Positions 25,976-36,619 of a stretch of DNA of 39,752 bases are shown here, piece after piece (position 1 is the first letter of the stretch; every line of letters starts with the position of its first letter). This stretch comes from Actinomycetota bacterium (lineage in GTDB: Bacteria > Actinomycetota > Actinomycetes > Nanopelagicales > Nanopelagicaceae): contig WLPI01000004.1 of the NCBI GenBank assembly GCA_009698845.1, positions 1 through 39,752 on the forward strand. Direction: 5' to 3'. Made by a program: the position numbers and the translations under genes. The notes under the pieces were generated by a model. It saw only the letters and a program-made list of their open reading frames with translations, did not search any database and was not told where the DNA came from.

Positions 25976-28347
25976 CGACGCCAGCAGAGCAATATGCGGC
26001 GGCGAGGAAGAGAAATACTCATCCACTGACGGTGAAGTTCATTGAGCAGTTTGATTTCGGTTTCGACGACTTTCAGATTACTGCCTGCCACGCAGTCGAA
26101 GATGGCAAAGGGGTCCTCGTAGCGGCACCCACTGGGGCCGGAAAGACAGTCGTCGGAGAATTTGCAGCTTTCAGCGCTCTTTCTCAAGGCAAGAAATGTT
26201 TTTACACAACACCGATAAAGGCTCTCTCAAATCAGAAGTTCGCTGAGTTTCAGGAGCGCTTCGGAGAAGACCGTGTCGGCCTACTCACCGGAGATACAAA
26301 TATCAATTCCGAAGCCCAAGTTTTAGTCATGACTACTGAAGTTCTTAGGAATATGTTGTATGCCAATTCCTCCACTCTCACAAATCTTGGTTCTGTTGTC
26401 ATGGATGAAGTTCATTACTTGGCCGACAAATTCCGAGGCGCTGTGTGGGAAGAAGTTCTCATTCATCTAATGGAAAGTGTTCAGGTTATTTCTCTTTCTG
26501 CAACGGTTTCCAACGCAGAAGAATTTGGGGAGTGGCTCGGAGAAGTACGTGGGTCAACAGAAGTGATAGTGAGTGAAATTCGTCCGATTCCGCTCTACCA
26601 ACATGTTCTTATCGGAAATCGAATGATCGATCTCTTTAGCGAACCTGGCAGAGTCAATCCAGAGATTCTCGGCTTGGAACGTGAAGCGCTTCGAAGAGTG
26701 AAGATACCTCGTCATCGCAGGGATAGGTATTCAGAGAATGAAAATAGACTTTCTCGGGCTGAGATTATTGAAAAGTTACAACGCGAGAATCTCCTTCCCG
26801 CAATAACCTTCATCTTTTCTCGTGCTGGCTGCGATGCGGCAGTGAAGCAGTGCCTCCAAGAAGGAGTAAAGCTCACAACTACCGAAGAACGTGTCGAGAT
26901 AGTCGCTACAGCACAGAGATACACTCAAAACTTGGCAGAAGAAGACCTTGAGGTTCTCGGATATCGGGATTGGTTAACCGCTCTTGAACGCGGCATAGCG
27001 GCCCACCATGCAGGGTTGCTTCCTAGTTTTAAAGGCGCTGTGGAAGATTTATTTAAACGGGGTTTAGTTAAGGCAGTCTTTGCGACGGAGACTCTAGCTC
27101 TCGGAATTAACATGCCTGCAAGAACCGTTGTACTTGAGAAATTGAGCAAATGGAATGGTGAAGCACATGTGTCAATCACTCCAGGGGAGTACACGCAACT
27201 CACAGGTCGAGCGGGACGTCGAGGAATTGATATAGAAGGTAATGCAGTTGTTCAATGGTCACCAACAGTTGATTCAGCTACTGCTGCAGGATTGGCGTCT
27301 ACGCGAACGTATCCATTGAAATCTTCATTTACGCCAACATATAACATGTCTATAAATTTGATCGCTCGATTCGGTCGCGAGCGAGCTCGTGGAAGCCTGG
27401 AATCATCTTTTGCTCAATTCCAAGCCGATAGAGCTGTCGTTGGCCTTGTGCGACAAGTGAGAAAGAACGATTCTGCGGCTGCAGAGCAAACTGAATCAGC
27501 TCAATGCCATCTTGGAGATTTCAACGAGTACTCTCGAATTCGAATTGATATCAAAGAGCTCGAACGATTGCTGAGTAAGAGGGATGGGCGTCGCACTTTT
27601 GATCAACGGCAGCGCGTCAAGATGGAGAATGAACTCGACGGAATGCGCCGATCATTACGCCAGCATGCTTGCCACTCCTGCAATGATCGCGAAACACATG
27701 CGCGCTTTGCGGAGAGGGCTGATCGTTTGAATCGCGAGTCCGATGGGCTACGTTCTCGTGTAGAGAACAGAACTCACGTTATCGCCAAAACATTTGACCG
27801 GATCTGTAATGTGTTAACGCATCTTGGATACATCGAAGGGGAGAAACCAACAGCCCAAGGAAAAATCCTAGCGAAGATTTATGCAGAATCAGACCTACTA
27901 CTCACCGAGTCGATTAGACGGGGAGTTTTTGATAATTTGTCTGCGCCCGAAATTCTCTCTGTCGCATCAGCCATGATTTTCGAGAGTCGCTCAGTTGAGA
28001 ATTACGCACCAAAGATGCCGCATCAGAATGTTGCAAATGCATTAGCTATCGTTGCAAAAATCTGGGTGGAATTAGAAGATATCGAGAATGAATTTGATGT
28101 GAAGACACAACGTGAACCTGATTTCGGCTTCTGCTATGCAGCATATCGATGGGCTAATGGACATTCGCTCAGTAACGTTCTTAAGGGAACTGATATGACA
28201 GTCGGCGACTTTGTCCGAAGCATTAAGCAATTAATTGATTTACTCACTCAGATTGGTGGAGCCGCAGAGCATCTTCGCCCGGTATGTAGAGATGGGATCA
28301 AGCGCTTGGATCGTGGTGTTATCTCATATATGTTGGGCGAACTATGA
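25972..28347 (+). CDS. helY: Ski2-like DEVH-box RNA helicase (HelY type)
   Basis: APTGAGKTVVGEFA, VVMDEVHYLADKFRGAVWEE, SLSATVSNAEEFG, QLTGRAGRRGID; ATGA overlap with the lipid kinase gene. Confidence 0.93.
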   Translation: MTTPAEQYAAARKRNTHPLTVKFIEQFDFGFDDFQITACHAVEDGKGVLVAAPTGAGKTVVGEFAAFSALSQGKKCFYTTPIKALSNQKFAEFQERFGEDRVGLLTGDTNINSEAQVLVMTTEVLRNMLYANSSTLTNLGSVVMDEVHYLADKFRGAVWEEVLIHLMESVQVISLSATVSNAEEFGEWLGEVRGSTEVIVSEIRPIPLYQHVLIGNRMIDLFSEPGRVNPEILGLEREALRRVKIPRHRRDRYSENENRLSRAEIIEKLQRENLLPAITFIFSRAGCDAAVKQCLQEGVKLTTTEERVEIVATAQRYTQNLAEEDLEVLGYRDWLTALERGIAAHHAGLLPSFKGAVEDLFKRGLVKAVFATETLALGINMPARTVVLEKLSKWNGEAHVSITPGEYTQLTGRAGRRGIDIEGNAVVQWSPTVDSATAAGLASTRTYPLKSSFTPTYNMSINLIARFGRERARGSLESSFAQFQADRAVVGLVRQVRKNDSAAAEQTESAQCHLGDFNEYSRIRIDIKELERLLSKRDGRRTFDQRQRVKMENELDGMRRSLRQHACHSCNDRETHARFAERADRLNRESDGLRSRVENRTHVIAKTFDRICNVLTHLGYIEGEKPTAQGKILAKIYAESDLLLTESIRRGVFDNLSAPEILSVASAMIFESRSVENYAPKMPHQNVANALAIVAKIWVELEDIENEFDVKTQREPDFGFCYAAYRWANGHSLSNVLKGTDMTVGDFVRSIKQLIDLLTQIGGAAEHLRPVCRDGIKRLDRGVISYMLGEL

Positions 28348-29246
28348 CTCTTATGCTCTTAGATAGCGCATCACTTTGGTATCGCGCATATTACGGAATG
28401 CCAGATACTTTGCTGTCGCCGGATGGAATGCCTGTCAACGCAATTCGTGGATATCTTGATATGACTGCGCGACTAATCGGGATGTACTCACCAAATCGCA
28501 TTGTCGCGTGCATAGAGGGGGATTGGCGACCTTCCTGGCGAGTGGAATTATTCCCCGATTACAAAGCCAATCGCCTTGAAGATGAGGGTGATGAAGAGGA
28601 AGAGCCAGAGACTCTCACTCCACAAATTCCAGTACTGCTCGATCTCCTTGATGCATTTGGATTCCCAATGTTGGGTGTGGATGATTACGAAGCTGACGAT
28701 GTAATGGCGACCTTTGCAGTGAAGGAAAAGGGTCCAATCCGTATAGTTACGGGAGATAGAGATCTTTTCCAGTTGGTTGACGACAAGAGAGATGTGAAGG
28801 TTGTTTACCTAGCACGCGGCATCTCACAACATGATTTAGTTGATAAGAAATGGGTTGCAGACAAATATGGAATCCCTGGAGACAGATATGCACTCTTTGC
28901 GATGTTTCGAGGCGATCCTTCAGACGGTTTGCCTGGCGTCAGAGGTATAGGCGAGAAGGGAGCTGCGGTTATCGCAAGTTCATTTGAATCAGTAGACGAC
29001 GTGATAGCTGCCGCAAAAACGGGTCACGATGCTTTAACCGCTTCGTTAGCTAAGAAGATTATCGACGGTGTGGACTACTTGAAGATTGCTCCTACACTTG
29101 TAAATTGTGCGCGTGATGTAGCTATCCCTGCGATGAAAATTGATATGCCAGATAAACCAGCGGACTTATCCGAGATTTACGCTTTAAAAGAGAAGTACGG
29201 GTTAGGGGCTAGCGTCGATAGATTGATATCGGCACTGCGATGGTAA
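28344..29246 (+). CDS. 5'-3' exonuclease (PolA N-terminal/flap nuclease family)
   Basis: LMLLDSASLWYRAYYGMP, DDYEADDVMATFA, IVTGDRDLFQLV, GDPSDGLPGVRGIGEKGA. Confidence 0.94.
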   Translation: MTLMLLDSASLWYRAYYGMPDTLLSPDGMPVNAIRGYLDMTARLIGMYSPNRIVACIEGDWRPSWRVELFPDYKANRLEDEGDEEEEPETLTPQIPVLLDLLDAFGFPMLGVDDYEADDVMATFAVKEKGPIRIVTGDRDLFQLVDDKRDVKVVYLARGISQHDLVDKKWVADKYGIPGDRYALFAMFRGDPSDGLPGVRGIGEKGAAVIASSFESVDDVIAAAKTGHDALTASLAKKIIDGVDYLKIAPTLVNCARDVAIPAMKIDMPDKPADLSEIYALKEKYGLGASVDRLISALRW

Positions 29247-30556
29247 GAATTACTCTAGCTGCTTTTCTTGGAAGTGCGGCTTTTGAGCCAATCGGAATCT
29301 GGTACTTATCAATCATCGGATTTGCGATTTATCTTCGAAAATTGCAAGGAAGTAACAGACCGATTGCACATAGCCTTGCTTTTGGTTTCATCCTTAACGC
29401 AATAGCGCTTCATTGGAGCGGTAAGTATGTTGGCGCAATTCCATGGCTATTTCTTTCTGGATTGCAGGCAATGTTCTATCTCCCTGTCGGGTGGATATAT
29501 CGTCGAACCCATAGTCTTATTTGGAGTTGCGTGACATTACTGGCTATGGAGGAATTTCGCGCGCGTTTTCCTTTTGGGGGATTCGGTTGGACCCGTATCG
29601 CATTCAGTCAGGTTCAATCTCCAGCACTACCGATTGTCGCTATAGGGGGAGTAATCGCCCTATCGGCTTTCACTTTGACTATAGCCGCGCTACTTACGCG
29701 AGTTAATGTGAAAAGTCTTGTAGCAGTCATCGCCTTGCTCGTAATGGCACTTCTTCTTCCAATGAATCCGCAGGGGAGTGGTGAGATAAAACTGATTGCC
29801 ATACAGGGCAATACCCCCGAAGTAGGCCTTAGGTTTAACTCAAGGGCAAAGGCTGTCTTTGATTTACATCGCGATGCAACAATGAGAGTTACTCCAGATC
29901 AGTACGACGCAATCGTTTGGCCTGAGAATTCAATTGATATTGATCCACGATTCAACCCCGACGTGAGGACCGATATTTCTTCACTTACGACAAGATTGAA
30001 GACTCCGATAATTGCTGGAGTAGTCCAACAAGATCTCACAGGTCCTCAAAATTCCTCTATTATGTTTGATGAAGATGGGTCAACTAAAAGTGTCTACATT
30101 AAGCGAGGATTAACACCCTTTGGAGAATTCATACCGCTGAGGCGTATTTCTGAAATCATCAGTCCACTTGCTAAAGCCGTCAATGACTTTGTTCCAGGCA
30201 CTCAACGAATTTCACACACTGTCGCAGGTATCTCAGTGGGTCCAATTATCTGTTACGAGATAATTCTTGATGATCTGGTGAGAGATACAGCCAATCATTC
30301 GCAAGTACTGATTGTTCAAACAAATAGCGCCACTTTCGCCGGAACAGCCGAGAGTGCTCAGCAATTAGCAATAACCAGAATTCGAGCTGTCGAGCATTCA
30401 AGGGATATTTTGAGTGTTTCAACTATCGGTATTTCTGCTTTTATAGATAATAATGGGAGAGTGCTAAGTCGAACAGCTGAGAATACTCAAGAATCTCTAC
30501 CTGGAATACTAAAAATCAGTAATTACCGAACAATCATTAATCGGATTCTTGCATGA
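29240..30556 (+). CDS. lnt: Apolipoprotein N-acyltransferase
   Basis: FPFGGFGWTRIAFSQ, IVWPENSID (Glu), KRGLTPFGEFIPLR (Lys), GPIICYEIILDD (Cys). Confidence 0.92.
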   Translation: MVRITLAAFLGSAAFEPIGIWYLSIIGFAIYLRKLQGSNRPIAHSLAFGFILNAIALHWSGKYVGAIPWLFLSGLQAMFYLPVGWIYRRTHSLIWSCVTLLAMEEFRARFPFGGFGWTRIAFSQVQSPALPIVAIGGVIALSAFTLTIAALLTRVNVKSLVAVIALLVMALLLPMNPQGSGEIKLIAIQGNTPEVGLRFNSRAKAVFDLHRDATMRVTPDQYDAIVWPENSIDIDPRFNPDVRTDISSLTTRLKTPIIAGVVQQDLTGPQNSSIMFDEDGSTKSVYIKRGLTPFGEFIPLRRISEIISPLAKAVNDFVPGTQRISHTVAGISVGPIICYEIILDDLVRDTANHSQVLIVQTNSATFAGTAESAQQLAITRIRAVEHSRDILSVSTIGISAFIDNNGRVLSRTAENTQESLPGILKISNYRTIINRILA

Positions 30557-31314
30557 GCCAATTTGTCATCTTAGTTCCCACCTTTAACGAATCGCTGTCA
30601 ATTGTCGAATTACTAAAGAAGATGGAACCCCTCCAGCGAACATATAATTTCAATCTTGTCGTAATTGATGATAATTCACCAGATAAAACTGCTGAGACCG
30701 TAGACAACCTAAATTATCCGTGGGTGTCGGTTATTCGTAGGCCAGGCAAAGCAGGCTTAGGTGCGGCTTATCGAGCTGGTTTCGCGAGAGTTCTTACACC
30801 CGAACATAACTATACCCATGTGGTAACTATGGATGCAGATGGGTCGCATCGTGTAGAAGATTTACCAGCTATGTTTGCTGCAGCATCAACGATTTCGGAT
30901 AACGAGAGCGTGATTGTCCTTGGTACGAGATGGATGCCTGGAGGATCTGTGGTCAACTGGCCACGCAGTCGACAATTGCTTTCCCGCACAGGCACTCGAT
31001 ATGCACGTATAACACTGGGTATTCCTCTTAATGATCTAACTGGAGGCTTTAGAATTTACAGTTCAGCATTGCTTAACTCACTTAAACTTAAGGAAATGAC
31101 AGCGACTGGTTATTGCTTTCAAATTGAAATGGCGATGGCTGCAGACCTAGCAGGTGCGAAGACTATTGAAGTTCCCATCACTTTTGTGGAGCGAGTCAAT
31201 GGAGTTTCTAAGATGAGCAAGGCGATTGTTTTCGAAGCTCTGTGGCAAACAACCCTGTGGGGCCTGGCTCGTAGGCTCAGGCCTAACGCCGATAAGTTAC
31301 ATTATGTAAAGTAA
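30553..31314 (+). CDS. Polyprenol monophosphomannose synthase (GT2)
   Basis: ILVPTFNESLSIVELL, VIDDNSPDKTAE, VVTMDADGSHRVEDLP, DLTGGFRIYSSALL, FVERVNGVSKMS. Confidence 0.93.
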   Translation: MSQFVILVPTFNESLSIVELLKKMEPLQRTYNFNLVVIDDNSPDKTAETVDNLNYPWVSVIRRPGKAGLGAAYRAGFARVLTPEHNYTHVVTMDADGSHRVEDLPAMFAAASTISDNESVIVLGTRWMPGGSVVNWPRSRQLLSRTGTRYARITLGIPLNDLTGGFRIYSSALLNSLKLKEMTATGYCFQIEMAMAADLAGAKTIEVPITFVERVNGVSKMSKAIVFEALWQTTLWGLARRLRPNADKLHYVK

Positions 31315-31325
31315 GAAGAATTCTC

Positions 31326-34172
31326 TTAGGCGAAAGACTCAATAGGCGGACAAGAGCAGACGAGATTCCTATCCCCGTAAGCGCCGTCTATTCGCCCTGT
31401 TGTAGGCCAATACTTGCCCTTCTGACCGATGAGTTCGCCTGGAATAAGTCCAGTAAAGGTTGCAGGGAAAGCACCTCGTTCGCGGCTATAGCCATGTTCC
31501 CACTTGGTAACAGCAATCGTTGCGATTGTATGTGGCGCATTTCTTAGCGCTGAATCTTCAACTGGAATTTTACCTTCGACTATCTCGTCAATTTCGTACT
31601 TAATTGCGATCATCGCATCGATGAAGCGATTCATTTCGAGAATGTCCTCAGATTCCGTTGGTTCAATCATCAAAGTTCCAGGGACTGGGAATGACATCGT
31701 TGGCGCATGGAATCCAAAATCCATCAAGCGCTTAGCGATGTCATCGACGGTGACTCCACTTACCTTCGTGATCTCACGAACATCCAAAATACACTCATGC
31801 GCAACTAAGCCTTTCTCGCCAGTGTAAAGAATTGGGAAGAAATTCTTCAGGCGATGCGCCATGTAATTCGCATTTAAAATCGCTACCTCTGTAGCGTGAG
31901 TTAGACCTTCTCCCCCCATGAGACGAATATATGCCCACGAAATTGGGAGGATGCTCGCAGAACCATACGGCGCTCCTGAAATGGGACCAGGGCCTGTTGC
32001 TGGCCCAGCTAATTCATCAAGCGGATGATTTGGTAAAAACGGTGCAAGATGCGCCTTAGCAATCACCGGACCAACGCCCGGTCCCCCGCCACCATGCGGA
32101 ATGCAGAAAGTCTTGTGAAGATTTAAGTGAGAAACATCTGCACCAAATTTTCCTGGTTGCGAGAGTCCTACCAATGCATTGAGATTGGCACCGTCAACAT
32201 AAACCTGTCCGCCCGCGTCATGAATCGCAGCGCATATCTCTGAAATAGCAGATTCGAAAACTCCGTGCGTTGAAGGGTAGGTAACCATAAGAGCAGCAAG
32301 TGCGTTCTGATGTTCCGCTATTTTGCTACGGATGTCATCGAGACTGACGTTACCCTGATCATCACATGCAATCACGACAACTTTCATTCCGGCCATTACC
32401 GCACTTGCGGCGTTAGTACCGTGAGCACTTGAAGGAATTAAACAGATATTTCGGTTCTGATCGCCGCGGGAATCGTGATAATTACGAATCGCAAGTAATC
32501 CTGCGAACTCCCCTTGACTTCCCGCATTTGGTTGAAGCGAAACTGCGTCGTAACCAGTGATTTCAATAAGCCACTTCGACAACTGTTCAATTAATCTACG
32601 AGAACCCTTGCTTTGCTCAATCGGAACAAAAGGATGAAGCGAGGCGAACTCAGGCCAGGTAACTGCTTCCATCTCTGTGACTGAATTAAGTTTCATTGTG
32701 CAGGAACCAAGTGGAATCATCGTGCGGTCAAGGGCCAAGTCTCGATCTGACAAAGTTCTCAAGTAACGCATCATGGATGTTTCAGAATGATACGTGTTAA
32801 AAACAGGATGCTGCAAGAATGAAGATATTCGTTTAATTGCCGTTGCTATGCCGCTCCCCTGAGCCGGAACAACAGAGGCTGAGAAAATTTCAACAATCTG
32901 TGCAAATAAACCATCTGTAACCGTTTCATCAAGAGAAATCCTTACATGCTGGCTGTCAACAATTCCTAAATTGATCTTCCTAGATCGCGCCTTCGCGTGA
33001 ATTTCACTGGCATCAGAAACCTTGATAGTCAGTGTGTCGAAATAACTCTTATTGACGGTTTCAACGACAGTTGCGAGAGCTGATGTAAATGCGTGGATTC
33101 TCTCTGCTATTGCAATCAAACCTTCCGGACCATGCCACATTGCATAGAAGGCGCTCATATTTGCGAGAAGTACTTGAGCGGTGCAGATATTGCTCGTCGC
33201 CTTGTCTCGGCGAATATGTTGCTCTCGAGTTTGAAGTGCCAAACGGAATGCTGGATTTCCATGCGCGTCTACACTTTGCCCAATAAGTCGTCCAGGAAGT
33301 GCTCGCTCGAGCCCTGTGCGCACCGCCATGAATCCGGCGTGAGGTCCACCAAATCCCATCGGAACCCCGAAGCGTTGTGCAGATCCAATTGCAATATCTG
33401 CACCCCACTCCCCTGGAGCCTTTATCAATGTGAGTGCGAGCAAATCAGTTGCCGCAATTACCAAAGCGTCCTTAGCTCTCGCATTTGTTGCAACAGTGGT
33501 GAAGTCGTTGATGATCCCAGTGGTATCCGGGTATTGAACGAGAACTCCAAAGTAGTTTAAGGATGAGTCGATATTCAAAGCATCCACTTCGCGAACATCG
33601 ATTCCGAGCGGTTTTGCGCGCGTAACAACCACAGATTTAGTCTGTGAATGTACGTTCTTATCGATCAGAAACACCGCATCATCTGACGCCTTAGAAATAC
33701 GTCGCGCTAAAGTCATGGCCTCGGCTGCTGCAGTTGGTTCATCCAGCATCGACGCGTTAGCAACATTGAGGGCAGTGAGATCACATACAACAGTTTGGAA
33801 AGCGAATAGCGCCTCTAATCGACCTTGAGAAATTTCCGGTTGGTAGGGTGTATATGCGGTATACCAAGCTGGATTTTCTAGAACATTTCTCTTAACAACT
33901 GGCGGCGTAATTGTTCCGTAATATCCAGAACCAATCAGAGACCTGAAGACCAGATTTTCGCTCGCAAGTGAACGCAGTTCAGCAATTACATCAACTTCAG
34001 ATTGAGGACCATCTAATACATCCGCCAGTTTCTTTTCAATTGCAATATTTGAAGGAACAACATCGGCGATGAACTTCTTGATATCCGAATACCCGAGTAC
34101 GCCGAGCATTTCATTTTCTTGGGAAGAGTTGGGCCCTATATGGCGATCTTGAAAATTGCGTTCGTTGCTCAA
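31326..34172 (-). CDS. gcvP: Glycine dehydrogenase (decarboxylating), P protein
   Basis: [93 protein letters not shown] start with upstream GGGGAG. Confidence 0.97.
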   Translation of the reverse strand: MSNERNFQDRHIGPNSSQENEMLGVLGYSDIKKFIADVVPSNIAIEKKLADVLDGPQSEVDVIAELRSLASENLVFRSLIGSGYYGTITPPVVKRNVLENPAWYTAYTPYQPEISQGRLEALFAFQTVVCDLTALNVANASMLDEPTAAAEAMTLARRISKASDDAVFLIDKNVHSQTKSVVVTRAKPLGIDVREVDALNIDSSLNYFGVLVQYPDTTGIINDFTTVATNARAKDALVIAATDLLALTLIKAPGEWGADIAIGSAQRFGVPMGFGGPHAGFMAVRTGLERALPGRLIGQSVDAHGNPAFRLALQTREQHIRRDKATSNICTAQVLLANMSAFYAMWHGPEGLIAIAERIHAFTSALATVVETVNKSYFDTLTIKVSDASEIHAKARSRKINLGIVDSQHVRISLDETVTDGLFAQIVEIFSASVVPAQGSGIATAIKRISSFLQHPVFNTYHSETSMMRYLRTLSDRDLALDRTMIPLGSCTMKLNSVTEMEAVTWPEFASLHPFVPIEQSKGSRRLIEQLSKWLIEITGYDAVSLQPNAGSQGEFAGLLAIRNYHDSRGDQNRNICLIPSSAHGTNAASAVMAGMKVVVIACDDQGNVSLDDIRSKIAEHQNALAALMVTYPSTHGVFESAISEICAAIHDAGGQVYVDGANLNALVGLSQPGKFGADVSHLNLHKTFCIPHGGGGPGVGPVIAKAHLAPFLPNHPLDELAGPATGPGPISGAPYGSASILPISWAYIRLMGGEGLTHATEVAILNANYMAHRLKNFFPILYTGEKGLVAHECILDVREITKVSGVTVDDIAKRLMDFGFHAPTMSFPVPGTLMIEPTESEDILEMNRFIDAMIAIKYEIDEIVEGKIPVEDSALRNAPHTIATIAVTKWEHGYSRERGAFPATFTGLIPGELIGQKGKYWPTTGRIDGAYGDRNLVCSCPPIESFA

Positions 34173-34230
34173 TTAACCACTCCCCTCGCTTGCTGTTATC
34201 ACAGCTCCCAGGGAAGGAAATATATGAGAG

Positions 34231-34731
34231 TTAAGCGCCTTTCGCCTTTCGACGTAACGAGAGTTCGTCACTATTTTCGCTACCTACGGCTTCACCGTTA
34301 ACTTCACCTTGAAGCGTTGCTAACGAACCTTCAACCTCGTGCCAGACTTTTCCAACGGCAATGCCGAAAACACCTTGTCCACCTGCAAGTAAATCGATGA
34401 TTTCATCTGGACTAGCACATTCGTAGATGGATGCTCCATCACTCATAAGAGTAATTCGTTCAAGCTCGGTTACTCCACGGTTGCGAAGATGATCTACTGC
34501 AGTGCGAATATTCTGAAGTGAAACACCCGCATCCAATAATCTTTTTACAATTTTCAAAACAAGAATGTCACGAAACCCATAAAGCCTTGCGCTACCAGAA
34601 CCAGTTGCAGTACGAATCGAAGGTTCAACAAGACCGGTGCGCGCCCAATAATCTAATTGACGATAAGAAATACCTGCGGCAGAACATGCGGTTGCACCGC
34701 GATATCCAATTTCGAATTCTTGATCTGTCAC
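34231..34731 (-). CDS. MerR family transcriptional regulator (Rv1830-like by synteny)
   Basis: GYRGATACSAAGISYRQLDYWARTGLVEPSIR, ARLYGFRDILVLKIVKRLLDAGVSLQNIRTAV; GTG 34731 start by homology. Confidence 0.88.
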   Translation of the reverse strand: MTDQEFEIGYRGATACSAAGISYRQLDYWARTGLVEPSIRTATGSGSARLYGFRDILVLKIVKRLLDAGVSLQNIRTAVDHLRNRGVTELERITLMSDGASIYECASPDEIIDLLAGGQGVFGIAVGKVWHEVEGSLATLQGEVNGEAVGSENSDELSLRRKAKGA

Positions 34732-34815
34732 GAGAGGGGGCTCGCTTTCACGTAGTGGGGTTGGATAAAGGTTACGCCCGCAGCGCCCCAATATCCGTGA
34801 CCGACACGAATAGAA

Positions 34816-34832
34816 CCTCTACTTGAGGTTGA
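34816..34832. promoter_or_regulatory. Candidate operator: perfect inverted repeat AACCTC-TACTT-GAGGTT upstream of the MerR gene
   Basis: 6-bp perfect arms in the intergenic region between the DUF151 nuclease and the MerR gene. Confidence 0.5.
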
Positions 34833-34843
34833 GACTTTCACGG

Positions 34844-35347
34844 CTACCCTGCAAAATCCTCGGGGTTAATCTGGTCGAGGAACTCTCGGAACGCCTCTAA
34901 CTCTTGATCTCCCGCAGCCGAAACTTCCGTAGCCACATGTTCGGGGATATCGATTCCCACCTGATCCAGTAGATCGTTATCGACCATGATGTTCGACTTG
35001 GTGCGCAGAGCTAGCGCGATCGCATCTGATGGTCTTGAGGAGAGAGGCTCCAGGGCTAATCCGTTATCACGAAGAAGTAACTGAGCAAAGAAGACTCCAT
35101 CCACAATTGAGGTTATATGGACAGCGGTAAGAGTTATGTCAACCCTGTCCAAGACATCGCGAAGTAGGTCATGAGTTAGCGGTCTATCAGGTGAAAGCCC
35201 TTGTTGCGCAAAAGCGATTGCAGTTGCTTCAACGGCTCCTACCCAGATGGGCAAGAAACGGGTCCCCTCAATTTCCTTAAGAAGAACTATCGGTTGGTTA
35301 GACGGCATCTCAATTCTGACACCGACAACTTCCACTGGAATTAGCAT
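34844..35347 (-). CDS. Bifunctional nuclease family protein (DUF151)
   Basis: VRIEMPSNQPIVLLKEIEGTRFLPIWVGAVEATAIAFAQQG, LSSRPSDAIALALRTKSNIMVDNDLLDQVG. Confidence 0.93.
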   Translation of the reverse strand: MLIPVEVVGVRIEMPSNQPIVLLKEIEGTRFLPIWVGAVEATAIAFAQQGLSPDRPLTHDLLRDVLDRVDITLTAVHITSIVDGVFFAQLLLRDNGLALEPLSSRPSDAIALALRTKSNIMVDNDLLDQVGIDIPEHVATEVSAAGDQELEAFREFLDQINPEDFAG

Positions 35348-35380
35348 TGCAATTTAACCCTATCCAGTGACGACTAGAAA

Positions 35381-36103
35381 TTATCTAGCGCGATGCAATC
35401 CGCCGCGAACGAGTGCGGCGTGCAAACGAATAGACAGTGATGCGATTTCTTTTTGAACTTCTTCGGCACGAGCCTTCGCTTCTGTGCTCTTCTGACGAGT
35501 GAAAGGCGTAATAACTTGCTCAATCAAACCGATTTCACGATCTGCAGCCGATTTAAATGAACGTAGATGCCGAGGTTCGATTCCGAATCCAGCCATCTCT
35601 GCAACCGCTCGTGCTACAGCTAAGGCATCTCCGTCGTAATGACGCCCACGAATTGTGATGAGACCAAAGGACTCCAGCTCTACCAGCTGAGAATCTTCCA
35701 GTGAAGATGCTTTCAAAAGCTCCTCGCGAGATAGGCGCATCTCCGATTGTTCACCGAAAGCAGCCGGTGCGAACTCGCCATCGACTGTAGCCAAACCAAG
35801 TGTTGGGCGAGGCGAGGCGACTCCCCCTTGTGGCGCTGGCTGCAAACCTCGATCAAGGGCATCCAAATTTTCCTTGATGACCTTAAGCGGCAAGTACTGA
35901 TCGCGCTGAGCAAGCAGTACGTAACGAAGGCGATCTAAATCTGTTGTTGTGAACTTTCGATACCCAGATGGTGTGCGTTGAGGTTCGATTAACCCCTCAG
36001 ACTCGAGGAATCTTATTTTCGAAATCGTGATATCCGGAAAATCACCACGCAGCTTCGTTAGGACTTCACCAATACTCAAATATGCACGTGCTGGAACGCT
36101 CAA
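35381..36103 (-). CDS. MerR family transcriptional regulator, FtsR-like (Rv1828 type)
   Basis: YLSIGEVLTKLRGDFPDITISKIRFLESEGLIEPQRTPSGYRKFTTTDLDRLRYVL; TTG 36103 start directly after garA. Confidence 0.92.
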   Translation of the reverse strand: MSVPARAYLSIGEVLTKLRGDFPDITISKIRFLESEGLIEPQRTPSGYRKFTTTDLDRLRYVLLAQRDQYLPLKVIKENLDALDRGLQPAPQGGVASPRPTLGLATVDGEFAPAAFGEQSEMRLSREELLKASSLEDSQLVELESFGLITIRGRHYDGDALAVARAVAEMAGFGIEPRHLRSFKSAADREIGLIEQVITPFTRQKSTEAKARAEEVQKEIASLSIRLHAALVRGGLHRAR

Positions 36104-36104
36104 C

Positions 36105-36584
36105 TTACTTCTCCCCTGTTGTGTGTGAAGCTGTCTGTGATGAAATAAATAAAAGATGGAACTTTCCGATTTGAATCTCGTCACCAGTATTTAGTCTGAT
36201 CTCCGAAACAGTCTCGTTATTAACATAAGAACCATTTAAACTTCCTGAGTCCTTATACACGAAGCCCTCTGAGCTCTTTTCAATCGATGCGTGCTTTCGA
36301 GAAACCGTAACGTCATCAAGAAAAATATCGCTCTCAGGAGAACGACCAATCGAGGCACCAGTTGATGTCAGATGGAATCTGGACCCCTTCTGTGGCCCTC
36401 GATGAATAAAAATCATTGCGTTATTGCCATCACCCGTGAGTGCGCCTTCGATGATTTTCTGTTCTTCGGGTGTCGATTGAGCGAGAAAGTCACTCACAGT
36501 TGCGTTCGGGGAAGAGCCCACAACTGATCTAAGGCCAAGATGAAGGGTTGTCGTGAGTTCATTCTGTGAATCTGGCTTTGCCAT
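36105..36584 (-). CDS. garA: FHA domain protein GarA/OdhI family
   Basis: SRFHLTSTGASIGRSPESDIFLDDVTVSRKHASIE, DSGSLNGSYVNNE, GDEIQIGKFHLLFI; N-terminal LTTT. Confidence 0.9.
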   Translation of the reverse strand: MAKPDSQNELTTTLHLGLRSVVGSSPNATVSDFLAQSTPEEQKIIEGALTGDGNNAMIFIHRGPQKGSRFHLTSTGASIGRSPESDIFLDDVTVSRKHASIEKSSEGFVYKDSGSLNGSYVNNETVSEIRLNTGDEIQIGKFHLLFISSQTASHTTGEK

Positions 36585-36600
36585 GAACAACCCCCTTCGA

Positions 36601-36619
36601 TGTCAACTTAAGGGTGACA
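36601..36619. promoter_or_regulatory. Candidate regulatory inverted repeat TGTCA-N9-TGACA upstream of garA
   Basis: TGTCAACTTAAGGGTGACA in the gcvH-garA intergenic region; contains the palindrome CTTAAG. Confidence 0.35.

Noticed and set aside
31315-31325. Palindrome AGAATTCT between the mannose synthase gene and gcvP as a terminator
   Set aside because: Four-base arms with no loop and no T-run; likely chance.
33093-33560. 155-aa plus-strand ORF antisense to gcvP
   Set aside because: Lies wholly inside the strongly supported gcvP CDS, has low-complexity Cys/Ser/His-rich translation and no recognisable family; shadow ORF.
34173-34230. Possible glycine riboswitch before gcvP
   Set aside because: The gap is only 58 nt and shows just a small hairpin (GCTGT-TATC-ACAGC); too short and lacking glycine aptamer features.
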